64,000 bases of DNA from Thauera carbonicopians (GTDB lineage Bacteria > Pseudomonadota > Gammaproteobacteria > Burkholderiales > Rhodocyclaceae). Under the pieces are notes generated by a model that saw only the letters and a program-made list of their open reading frames with translations, made no database searches and had not been told where the DNA came from. Numbering within the stretch: the first letter of the stretch is position 1; every line of letters starts with the position of its first letter. A program made the translations under genes and the position numbers. The DNA lies in the NCBI RefSeq assembly GCF_025699485.1, contig NZ_JANUXN010000019.1, forward strand, positions 1 through 64,000, in the 5' to 3' direction. Shown here piece after piece: positions 16,271 through 23,992 of this stretch.

Positions 16271-17080
16271 ATGAAATTCCGACCGAAGGTCTATGCCGGG
16301 TTTCGCATTGCCCTCCGGGCACGCGTTGCATTTTTCGCTCTCTGGATAATCTTGATAGTTGTTGCCTGCGCAGTACTAGCAGCCCAATTCAGCGCCCGTC
16401 AACCAGTTACCACAGCACTCGATGTCGGGCTCACCACGATTCGACTGGCACTTCCGATCATAGCCATCCTCCTCCTCCAGGAACTCCTCTCCCGCGAGTT
16501 CGACCGCAAGCTCTATCTGACTTCCCTGACCTACCCGCGCCCTCGCCACCAGTTCCTGCTCGGCCGCGTCGCCGCCATCGCGCTGCTGATGCTCGGCCTG
16601 CTCGCCGTACTCGGTGTTTTGCTCGCCGGCCTGACCACCTGGATCGCCCACGGCTACGCCCAGTCCACACCCCCCGATCTCGGCCTGTCCTACCTCGTCA
16701 CCCTCGCTTTCATCGCACTCGACCTGCTGGTCGTGCTCGCCATCGGCACCCTGATCGCCGTCACCACCACCACGCCCAGCTTCGTCCTGATCGGCACCCT
16801 CGGCTTCATGCTGGTGGCGCGCTCCTATTCCGCCATCGTCGCGCTGCTGACCCGCGACAGCACGCTGGTCGGCCATGCCGACAGCTACCAGTCGTCGCTG
16901 AGCCTGCTCGGCTATCTGCTGCCTGATCTGGCCGCGCTGGATGTGCGGATGATCTCGCTCTACGGCCAGTGGCAGTTCCTGCCCGAGGACTGGGCGCTGC
17001 GCGTGGTGTCGGCGCTGGCTTATGCAGCGGCGCTGCTGGGGCTGTCGGTATGGGCGCTGAACCGCAAGAAGTTCGCATGA
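16271..17080 (+). CDS. ABC-2 type transporter permease
   Basis: The 269-residue protein has about six hydrophobic membrane segments arranged as in ABC-2 exporters, starting after a short cytoplasmic N terminus (MKFRPKVYAGFRIALRARVAFF). The loop REFDRKLYLTSLTYPRPRHQFLLGR is the amphipathic coupling region typical of these permeases. Its ATPase partner is probably the gene at 18774, beyond a hypothetical gene and a toxin-antitoxin pair. The stop overlaps the next start (ATGA). The substrate is unknown; the pilin locus next door suggests a role in pilus or surface assembly (inference). Confidence 0.85.
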   Translation: MKFRPKVYAGFRIALRARVAFFALWIILIVVACAVLAAQFSARQPVTTALDVGLTTIRLALPIIAILLLQELLSREFDRKLYLTSLTYPRPRHQFLLGRVAAIALLMLGLLAVLGVLLAGLTTWIAHGYAQSTPPDLGLSYLVTLAFIALDLLVVLAIGTLIAVTTTTPSFVLIGTLGFMLVARSYSAIVALLTRDSTLVGHADSYQSSLSLLGYLLPDLAALDVRMISLYGQWQFLPEDWALRVVSALAYAAALLGLSVWALNRKKFA

Positions 17081-17928
17081 TGGATCGGAGGAACCTCGCT
17101 CCGCTGGCGGTCGCGGTGGCCGGCTTCGGCCTGTTTGCCACGATCTGGGCAACGCGCCCGCTCGTCAATGCCACACCATCGGCCGAAGTGTTCGACCGTG
17201 TGGTGCTGTCGGCGCCGGTGCAGTTGCTGCTGACCGGCGGTGACCGCTTCCTGGCGGCGAACTTCGAGTCGATCCGCGCCGTCGCCACCGCCAGTGACGC
17301 GCCCGAGGCGGCGGAAGCCAATGCGTCCTTCGCCATCCGTGCGCGGCGCGTGGTGGCGCAGTTGAATCCCTGCCACGAGGACAACTACTACCAAGGCAAC
17401 GCATTGCTGACCTGGGGCGGCGCAGTGGCCGAAGGCAACGACTTGCTCAAGCGCGCGACCGATTGCCGCTTCTGGGACGAGGTCCCGCCTTTCTTCTACG
17501 GCTTCAACCAGTATTTCTTCCTGCACGACGTCGACGGTGCCCGCGCTGCACTGGAGACTGCTGCCGAGCGCGCCACCGACAACGCGGCCGGCTTTCGCAA
17601 GTTCGCCATCATGCTGGCCGCAGGCGAGTTGAAGGACGACAGCGCGGCGCTGGAATTCCTGCAGCGCGAGCGCGCCCAGACGAATGACCCCAAACTGCAG
17701 GGCATGCTCGACAAGCGCATCGCCCGGCTGCAGGGCCTGATGGCGCTGCGCGCCGCCCAGCAGCGCTACGAGGCGCGCTTCGGCCAGGCGCTGACCAACC
17801 CACAGGCACTGATCGACAGCGGCGAGCTGAACGCCTTTCCGGACGATCCGCTGCGCATCGGCTATGAGTTCGCCGAGGGGCGCTTCCGCTTGCGGGAGCT
17901 GAAGATTGCCGGGCTGGAAAGGCCGTAG
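17077..17928 (+). CDS. membrane-anchored hypothetical protein of the pilin/ABC locus
   Basis: I do not recognise a named family. The 283-residue protein has one N-terminal membrane segment (residues 8-27, LAPLAVAVAGFGLFATIWAT) and a mostly helical extracytoplasmic body with TPR-like alpha-hairpin character (AAEGNDLLKRATDCRFWDEVPPF and AALETAAERATDNA). It is coupled to the permease by a 4-bp overlap. Arrangement suggests a periplasmic partner of the ABC-2 exporter. A second ATG directly follows the first. Confidence 0.75.
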   Translation: MMDRRNLAPLAVAVAGFGLFATIWATRPLVNATPSAEVFDRVVLSAPVQLLLTGGDRFLAANFESIRAVATASDAPEAAEANASFAIRARRVVAQLNPCHEDNYYQGNALLTWGGAVAEGNDLLKRATDCRFWDEVPPFFYGFNQYFFLHDVDGARAALETAAERATDNAAGFRKFAIMLAAGELKDDSAALEFLQRERAQTNDPKLQGMLDKRIARLQGLMALRAAQQRYEARFGQALTNPQALIDSGELNAFPDDPLRIGYEFAEGRFRLRELKIAGLERP

Positions 17929-18079
17929 GCAAGGGGTATCCAAACCGTCCTTGCCACAGAACGAGGCACCCGCCCAAGCTACCGGCATCGCCGACCTTCT
18001 CTTGGCGGCAACCTGGATTTGCTACCGAGTGCTTGCCTTCAGGCTAGAATTAAGGCGTCAACTCTGTACAGCCACCATC

Positions 18080-18373
18080 ATGACCATCACCGCACGAGAC
18101 ATCGTTTCGCTGACCACCGCCCGCGCCCAGTTGTCGGAACTGGCGGATCAGGTCAAGGCAGGCGCGGAGAAGATCATCACCAAGAATGGTGAGAGCTATG
18201 TCGCACTGATCGATGCGCAACGCCTGGATCACTACCATCGGCTCGAACGCGCGCACATCCACATGCTGCTGATCGACGATGCCGCAAGCGGCTTGCGAGA
18301 CGTTGCCGAGGGCCGCAGCCGGGACGCCCGCACGGCAATCGCCGATTTCAAGACACGCCGCGCCAAGGGATGA
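18080..18373 (+). CDS. Phd/YefM-type antitoxin
   Basis: The 97-residue protein has the N-terminal Phd/YefM fold ending in TTARAQLSELADQVKAGAEKIITKNGESYVALID, which binds the promoter DNA and represses the operon. The C-terminal part should wrap the toxin. Its stop overlaps the toxin start by 4 bases (ATGA at 18370-18373), as expected of a type II toxin-antitoxin pair. The module is placed between a hypothetical gene and the ATPase gene of an ABC transporter, so it may be a later insertion. Confidence 0.85.
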   Translation: MTITARDIVSLTTARAQLSELADQVKAGAEKIITKNGESYVALIDAQRLDHYHRLERAHIHMLLIDDAASGLRDVAEGRSRDARTAIADFKTRRAKG

Positions 18374-18753
18374 GCAGGATCGCTGCCGTCCTCGTCACCC
18401 GAAGCTTCGAGTTTCATCTCGGAGCCATCGAAGGCTTCCTGGATGAGACCGATGCGTCCGGGCATTTCGATACGCTCCTCGATACCCTGCACGACGTGGT
18501 GATTCCGAACCTCGAGCGGCACCCGGGCATGGGCCGCGATTTCCTCGCCCGCCCTGCGCAATCCGTCGAAGCGGCCTCACAGCTCGAGCGGCTCGTCTCA
18601 CAACTCGAAAAGCTGGACCCCGCGGCCAGCCTGCGGGAATACGTGACGGCACAGCATCTGGTGCTGTATGCACACATCGGCGATACCGTGCATCTGCTCG
18701 CCATCCGTCACCATCGCCAGCTTTCGTTCGATTTCGAATCGCTGGACATGTAA
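18370..18753 (+). CDS. RelE/ParE-superfamily toxin
   Basis: The 127-residue product is the second gene of the TA pair and has the compact RelE/ParE fold ending LVLYAHIGDTVHLLAIRHHRQLSFDF. The last strand and its His/Arg residues are where RelE family ribonuclease residues lie. It is slightly longer than usual RelE (about 95 residues), with a helical N-terminal part LDTLHDVVIPNLERHPGMGRDFL. Identification rests on partner type, overlap and the C-terminal pattern; the target is not known. Confidence 0.75.
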   Translation: MSRIAAVLVTRSFEFHLGAIEGFLDETDASGHFDTLLDTLHDVVIPNLERHPGMGRDFLARPAQSVEAASQLERLVSQLEKLDPAASLREYVTAQHLVLYAHIGDTVHLLAIRHHRQLSFDFESLDM

Positions 18754-18773
18754 AGTAGCCAAGGAAACCACCC

Positions 18774-19676
18774 ATGACCTCCGCTCTCGAATTCCGCTCC
18801 GTCAGCAAGACTTTCCATTCGCGCGGCAAGACCGTGCAGGCCCTGCGCGACGTCAGCTTCGACGTCAGCGAAGGCGAGGTCTTCGGCTTCGTCGGCCCAA
18901 ACGGCGCAGGCAAGTCGACCACGATCAAGGTGATGCTCGACGTCATCAACGACTACGAAGGCGAAGTGAAGTTGTACGGCGTGTCGGCGCGCGAGGCGGC
19001 TTCGCGCAAGGGCATCGCCTACGTGCCGGAATCGCCCGCGCTGTACGAGCAATTCACGCCGATGGAGATCCTGCGCATGGCGCTGGACATGTACGACATC
19101 CGCCGCGCGGATGCCGAGGCCTGGTGCATGCAGTGGCTGGAACGCTTTTCGGTGGCGCAGAACGCCCGGCGCCGCATCCGCGAGCTGTCGAAGGGCAACG
19201 TGCAGCGGGTGGCGCTGGCCCATGCGCTGGTCGTCGAACCGCGCCTGCTGGTGCTGGACGAACCGCTGTCGGGCCTGGACCCGGTGGGGCGCAAGGACGT
19301 GGTGGACATCCTCGCCGACTACAAGCGCGAAGGCGGCGCGATCTTCTTCACTTCGCACGTGCTGCACGACGTCGAGCGCATCGCCGACCGCTTCGGCTTC
19401 ATCCACCAGGGCGAGTTGCTGACCACGCGCTCGCCGCGCGACCTGGTCAGCGAACGCGCCGACCGCTTCATCGTCCGCTACCAGGCCAATGCGCCGCTCG
19501 ACGGCGAACACGCGGTGATCCGCGAAGGCGAGTACGAACAGGAACTGGACGAATCCGCCCTGCCCGCCTTCCTCGCTCGCCTGCAGACCGCCGGCGGCCG
19601 GCTGGTGACGGTGAAGCCGGCGGTGTCGCTGGAGACGGTGTTCTTCAAGATTCTGGAAGAGCGGCAGCCGGCCTGA
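18774..19676 (+). CDS. ABC transporter ATP-binding protein
   Basis: The 300-residue ATPase has Walker A GPNGAGKST, the signature motif in RELSKGNVQRVALAHAL, Walker B LLVLDEPLSGLDP and the switch His in FTSHVLHDVERIADR. The C-terminal 90 residues form the extension seen in ABC-2 exporter ATPases. It should energise the permease at 16271. The intervening TA pair separates the two genes by about 1.7 kb, which is odd for partner subunits. Twenty bases separate it from the toxin gene. Confidence 0.92.
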   Translation: MTSALEFRSVSKTFHSRGKTVQALRDVSFDVSEGEVFGFVGPNGAGKSTTIKVMLDVINDYEGEVKLYGVSAREAASRKGIAYVPESPALYEQFTPMEILRMALDMYDIRRADAEAWCMQWLERFSVAQNARRRIRELSKGNVQRVALAHALVVEPRLLVLDEPLSGLDPVGRKDVVDILADYKREGGAIFFTSHVLHDVERIADRFGFIHQGELLTTRSPRDLVSERADRFIVRYQANAPLDGEHAVIREGEYEQELDESALPAFLARLQTAGGRLVTVKPAVSLETVFFKILEERQPA

Positions 19677-19690
19677 AGGGCAACGCGAGC

Positions 19691-20263
19691 CTAAGCCCCC
19701 TCCACGCCTTCGAATACCTCGGCCACCGGGCAGCGGAAGTCGACGCTGGCCAGTTCCAACTCTTCATCCGCCGCAAACGGATAGAGCACCCAGTGCCCGG
19801 TGGCATCGCGGCGGAAAACTTCGACGCGGCGCTGCTCCGCCGAAACCAGCACGTACTCCTGCAATGAGGGCAGCGTGCGGTAAGCAGCGAACTTGTCGCC
19901 ACGGTCGTAGGCTTCAGTGCTGGGCGACAGCACTTCGACGACCAGCACCGGGTGGCGCTTGACGTGGCTTGCCTCGGGCGTGCGGTCGCGCGGGTCGCAG
20001 GTGACGAGGATGTCCGGGTAGTAAAAGCTGTTTGCTGCTTCGACATGGACCTTCATGTCGGAGATGAAGGTCTTGCAGGGCTTGCCACGCAAAAGAGCAT
20101 GCAAGCTGGCAAACAGGTTTCCCGCCACCGTGCCATGCGCGTCGGAAGCACCGCCCATGGCGAACACTTCGCCGTCCACGTATTCGCTGCGGAAAGGCTG
20201 TTCGCTTTCCCAGGCCAGGTAATCGTCTGGCCCGAAAGGCATCTTGGGCTGGGGCAGGCTCAT
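19691..20263 (-). CDS. Uma2 family (DUF820) putative endonuclease
   Basis: This 190-residue Uma2 member shows SEYVDGEVFAMGGAS, FYYPDILVTCDPRD with the conserved Asp, and HPVLVVEVLSPSTEAYDRGDKFAAYR with Glu and Lys of the nuclease-like core. GAGGAAAACC precedes the ATG. It converges on the ABC ATPase gene with only 14 bases between stops. It differs clearly from the copy at 80-661, so it is a separate family branch rather than a recent duplication. Role unknown. Confidence 0.85.
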   Translation of the reverse strand: MSLPQPKMPFGPDDYLAWESEQPFRSEYVDGEVFAMGGASDAHGTVAGNLFASLHALLRGKPCKTFISDMKVHVEAANSFYYPDILVTCDPRDRTPEASHVKRHPVLVVEVLSPSTEAYDRGDKFAAYRTLPSLQEYVLVSAEQRRVEVFRRDATGHWVLYPFAADEELELASVDFRCPVAEVFEGVEGA

Positions 20264-20365
20264 GGTTTTCCTCGCCGCACATCAGGGTTTCACGCCATCA
20301 AGCATAGCCGCCCGGCACGGGTGCAGCAATCTCGCGGGCCGATGGAGATTCCGCGGCGTGCTCGC

Positions 20366-20776
20366 TCAGAACGGCTTGAGCACGACGAGGAAGACCACGA
20401 CGAAGAGAACGAGCACCGGAATCTCGTTGAACACCCGGAACCACACGTGGCTGCGGGTGTTGCGGCCCTCGGCGAAGGCGCGCAGCAGGCGGCCACAGTA
20501 GAGGTGGTAGCCGATCAGGAAGACGACGAGCAGGGTCTTGACGTGAAGCCAGCCACCCGCGAAGCCGTAGCCGAACCACAGCCAGAAACCCAGCACCACG
20601 GCGAGGATGCCCAGCGGCGTCATGAAACGGTAGAGCTTCATTTCCATCATCGCCAGGCGCTCGCGGGTGGCGGCGTCCTCGACCATGGCGTGATTGACGA
20701 ACAGGCGCGGCAGGTAGAACAGGCCGGCGAACCAGCTCACGACGAAGATGATGTGCAAGGCCTTGATGGTCAGCAT
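20366..20776 (-). CDS. hemJ: protoporphyrinogen IX oxidase HemJ (UPF0093)
   Basis: HemJ oxidises protoporphyrinogen IX to protoporphyrin IX in the inner membrane during haem synthesis. The 136-residue protein has four hydrophobic segments. The conserved His8 in MLTIKALHIIFVVSWFAGLFYLPRLFVNH, the lysine in HVKTLLVVFLIGYHLYCG and the FRVFNEIPVLVL block all match the family. Length is typical. It is transcribed from the minus strand between the epimerase gene and the second Uma2 gene. Confidence 0.93.
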   Translation of the reverse strand: MLTIKALHIIFVVSWFAGLFYLPRLFVNHAMVEDAATRERLAMMEMKLYRFMTPLGILAVVLGFWLWFGYGFAGGWLHVKTLLVVFLIGYHLYCGRLLRAFAEGRNTRSHVWFRVFNEIPVLVLFVVVFLVVLKPF

Positions 20777-20821
20777 GGCTACAAATCCGGATGATGGAAA
20801 AAAGAAGACGGAAGCGACGGC

Positions 20822-21697
20822 TCAGCGCCGGCCCGGCAGGGCGCGCAGTCCGTCCGCCACCGTCGAGTAGCGCAGCGCCGTGCGCAGTTCCCGCTTGATG
20901 CGGTGGTTGTCGAGCCGGCGCGATTCGCCCATGAAGGACAGCGTCAGCGGCGACAGCCGCTGGACGATCTGCTCGCGCGGCAGCCGCGGCGGACGCGGCA
21001 GCCCCAGCGCGTCGGCCACCGCGTCGAAATACTCGCCCATCTTCAGGCCGGAGTCGTCGCTGGCGTTATACACACGGCCGGCGCCGGCACGGAACATCGC
21101 CATGCAGGCCAGCCGGGCAAGGTCGTCGGCATGGATGTGGTTGGTGAAGACGTCGTCTGCCGCTGCGAGCACCGGGTCGCCGCGCCGCAGGCGTTCGAGC
21201 GGCAGGCGGTCTGCAGCGTAGATGCCGGGCGCCCGCAGCACGCTGACGCGCACGCCGTTGCGGCGCCCGAAGCGGCGCAGCCGGCGCTCAGCATCGACCC
21301 GCCGCAATGCCCGCGCGGTGCTGGCGCGACAGGGCCGCGTCTCGTCGACGAAGGCGCCGCCGCAGTCGCCGTAAACCCCTGTCGTACTTATGTATACGAG
21401 GCCCTGTGGTAGACTCCGGCCCGCTCCGGACGCGGCCAGGAAGCGTTTCATCCGGGTGTCGATGGCCCCCTGCGCAGGCGGCGGAGCGAAGTACAATACG
21501 ACATCGGCAAGCCCGGCCAGCCGGATCAGACTCCTGCGGTCGTCGAGATCGGCCCGTACCGGCACCGCGCCCGCAATACGCAGCGCGTCGGCCGCATCGG
21601 CATGGCGTACGAGGGCGAGAACACGAAAGCGCTGCGTCAACCACGGCAAGCAGCGGGCGGCAACATCGCCACTGCCGACGATCAGGACTCTTTTCAT
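20822..21697 (-). CDS. NAD(P)-dependent epimerase/dehydratase (SDR family)
   Basis: The 291-residue protein starts with a Rossmann loop, MKRVLIVGSGDVAARCLPWL, close to the extended SDR pattern GxxGxxG. VYISTTGVYGDCGG contains the Tyr-type region of these enzymes, and FTNHIHADDLARL is the usual C-terminal substrate-domain block. ATG 21697 is chosen because the glycine loop begins right after it. The gene is divergent from the ferredoxin reductase gene; the two start codons are about 20 bases apart, so their promoters must overlap coding sequence. Substrate unknown. Confidence 0.85.
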   Translation of the reverse strand: MKRVLIVGSGDVAARCLPWLTQRFRVLALVRHADAADALRIAGAVPVRADLDDRRSLIRLAGLADVVLYFAPPPAQGAIDTRMKRFLAASGAGRSLPQGLVYISTTGVYGDCGGAFVDETRPCRASTARALRRVDAERRLRRFGRRNGVRVSVLRAPGIYAADRLPLERLRRGDPVLAAADDVFTNHIHADDLARLACMAMFRAGAGRVYNASDDSGLKMGEYFDAVADALGLPRPPRLPREQIVQRLSPLTLSFMGESRRLDNHRIKRELRTALRYSTVADGLRALPGRR

Positions 21698-21718
21698 CCC
21701 GTCATTATCACACGCACC

Positions 21719-22741
21719 ATGAGCTACCGGATTTCCCTCCAGCCCGGCGACCATTCGTTCGACGCCGCCGACAGCCAGACCGTTCTCGAAGCCGCCCAGG
21801 ACGCCGGCCTGCTGCTGCCGCACAGTTGCCGCGACGGCGCCTGTGGCGCCTGCAAGGGCAGGATCGTGCAGGGCTCGGTGGATTACGGCAAATACTCCGC
21901 CGGCGCGCTGAGCGCCGCCGACCAGGCCGAGGGCTATGCGCTGTTCTGCTGTGCAAAGCCGCTTTCCGACCTGGTGCTGGAAGCGCGCAACGTCACCCGC
22001 GCCGGCGACATCCCGGTCAGGAAGCTGCCCAGCCGGGTGCAGAAGCTACAGCGGCTGGCCGACGACGTGATGCTGCTCGACCTCAAGCTGCCGGCCAGCG
22101 AGGCCTTCCGCTTCAAGGCCGGCCAGTATATCGACATCCTGCTCACCGACGGCCAGCGCCGCAGCTTCTCGATCGCCAACGCGCCGCACGATGCCAGCCA
22201 CATCGAACTGCACGTGCGCCGCATCGACGGCGGCCGCTTCACGTCCCACGTCTTCGAGGGCATGAAGGAGAAGGAAATCCTGCGCCTGGAAGGTCCGCTG
22301 GGCACGTTCTGGCTGCGCGAGGATTCGCCGCGCCCGATCGTCATGGTCGCGGGCGGCACCGGCTTCGCGCCGATCAAGAGCATCGTCGAACATGCGATCG
22401 AGACCGGCCTGCAGCGCCCGATCACGCTGTACTGGGGTTCGCGCGACCGCGCCGGCCTGTATCTGGACGAACTGGCGCGCAGCTGGGAAAGCCGCCTGCC
22501 GAACCTGCGCTACATTCCGGTGCTGTCGGACGAAAAACCCGGCGACGCCTGGGACGGCCGCCGCGGCCTGGTGCACCAGGCCGTGCTGGACGACTTCGCC
22601 GACCTGTCGGGCCACGAGGTCTACGCCTGTGGCGCACCGGCAATGATCGATGCGGCACGGGTGGGCTTCCATACGGAGCGCGGCCTGCCCGAGGACGCCT
22701 TCTTCGCCGACGCCTTTACCTTCGCCAGCCCGGCAAACTGA
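21719..22741 (+). CDS. 2Fe-2S ferredoxin-NAD(P)H reductase (CDP-6-deoxyglucoseen reductase-like)
   Basis: The 340-residue protein fuses an N-terminal plant-type ferredoxin domain, with cysteines in CRDGACGAC and later in LFCCAKP, to a ferredoxin-NADP+ reductase module. FAD is bound by RRSFSIAN (RxYS-type) and NAD(P)H by VAGGTGFAPIKSI, ending YACGAPAMI. The order matches AscD-like reductases and oxygenase reductases. No oxygenase is next to it, so the electron acceptor is unknown. There is no strong ribosome-binding site before ATG 21719. Confidence 0.88.
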   Translation: MSYRISLQPGDHSFDAADSQTVLEAAQDAGLLLPHSCRDGACGACKGRIVQGSVDYGKYSAGALSAADQAEGYALFCCAKPLSDLVLEARNVTRAGDIPVRKLPSRVQKLQRLADDVMLLDLKLPASEAFRFKAGQYIDILLTDGQRRSFSIANAPHDASHIELHVRRIDGGRFTSHVFEGMKEKEILRLEGPLGTFWLREDSPRPIVMVAGGTGFAPIKSIVEHAIETGLQRPITLYWGSRDRAGLYLDELARSWESRLPNLRYIPVLSDEKPGDAWDGRRGLVHQAVLDDFADLSGHEVYACGAPAMIDAARVGFHTERGLPEDAFFADAFTFASPAN

Positions 22742-22760
22742 GCCGCCCACCGGAGCCGCA

Positions 22761-23897
22761 ATGAGCCAGACCGTCCTGCTGACCCGCGAACCCGTGGTCA
22801 ACAAGCGCCACGCCATCACCGCCAACCGCATCGTCGCCCATGGCCCCAACATCGCGGCGGTGGTCGAGGCGCTGAACGCGCAGGCGGCAGCCTGGCCGGC
22901 TCAGCACGCCGTCTTCGTCAGCCTCGGGCGCCTGGTGCCGACAGCGGAACTGATGAACTGGCAGATCCCGGACAACGCCACGATCGAGATTCCAGCCCAG
23001 ACCCTGGGCCATCCGCACACGCAGGAGCTGATGGCCCAGTTGCAGGAAACCGGCCGGCCGATGAACCTGACCTGGTATACGCCCGGCACCGCCCTGCCGG
23101 CCGGCATCGACTGGCGATTCGTGCTGATGGATGCGCGCCGCGTCGCTTCCCCGGTCGGCGCGCCCGGCCTCAAGCTGGCCTGGGGCCTGGCCGACGCCGG
23201 CGCCTTCCCGCCGGCGATCGGCGCCGGCTTCGACGGCGCCTCGGGCTGGTTCTTCCTGCGCGGCAACCCGCCCACCCGGGAACTGTCGCCCAACCATGCG
23301 CAGATCGTTCGCCTGCTCAACCTGGTGCGCAACAATGGCGAAATCCGCGACATCGAAGCGGTACTGAAACAGGACGTCGCGCTGTCGTACAAGCTGCTGC
23401 GCTACATCAATTCGGCCGGTTTCGGCCTGATGTGCGAGATCCAGTCCTTCCGCCACGCGGTCAGCATCCTCGGCTATACCACGCTCAACAAATGGCTGTC
23501 GCTGCTGCTCGTCACCGCCAGCCGCGACCCGAGCGCGCCGGCGATGATGCAGACCGCGATCGCCCGCGGCCGCTTCATGGAAGAAATCGGCGCCGGCTAC
23601 TTCGACGCCGCCGAGCGCGACAACCTCTTCATCACCGGCGCGTTCTCGCTGCTGCCGCTGCTGCTCGGCACTTCGATGCAATCGGTGCTCGACGAAATGA
23701 ACCTGCCCGCCAGCATCACCGATGCCCTGGTGCATGGCGAGGGTGAATTCGCCCCCTTCCTGCGGCTGGCGCAACAGTGCGAGAATTTCGACGGCAGCGG
23801 CCTGGCCAAGGCGGTCGACGACCTTCACCTGCCCCGCGAGCGCGTCAACCACGCCTTGCTGACCGGCCTCGGCTTCGCCGACAGCCTGCAGGCGTGA
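22761..23897 (+). CDS. HDOD-domain signalling protein with degenerate EAL region
   Basis: The 378-residue protein has an N-terminal region laid out like EAL domains of the YuxH type (REPVVNKRHAITANRIV; FVLMDARRVASP; GWFFLRGNP) but without the catalytic ExL and Asp pairs, so no phosphodiesterase activity is expected. The C-terminal half is a HDOD domain: LLNLVRNNGEIRDIEAVLKQDVALSYKLLRYINSAGF followed by FRHAVSILGYTTLNKWLSLLL. It is first in a run of three signalling genes and probably acts as a c-di-GMP or protein interaction module. Confidence 0.88.
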   Translation: MSQTVLLTREPVVNKRHAITANRIVAHGPNIAAVVEALNAQAAAWPAQHAVFVSLGRLVPTAELMNWQIPDNATIEIPAQTLGHPHTQELMAQLQETGRPMNLTWYTPGTALPAGIDWRFVLMDARRVASPVGAPGLKLAWGLADAGAFPPAIGAGFDGASGWFFLRGNPPTRELSPNHAQIVRLLNLVRNNGEIRDIEAVLKQDVALSYKLLRYINSAGFGLMCEIQSFRHAVSILGYTTLNKWLSLLLVTASRDPSAPAMMQTAIARGRFMEEIGAGYFDAAERDNLFITGAFSLLPLLLGTSMQSVLDEMNLPASITDALVHGEGEFAPFLRLAQQCENFDGSGLAKAVDDLHLPRERVNHALLTGLGFADSLQA

Positions 23898-23992
23898 GAA
23901 GCCTGACCCCGGCTGCAAACTCGGTCACATGCGTGACCGGCACGACCCGCTAAAATCCTCCCAAGCCACACCCACCGCGCGCCTCGCCGCCC

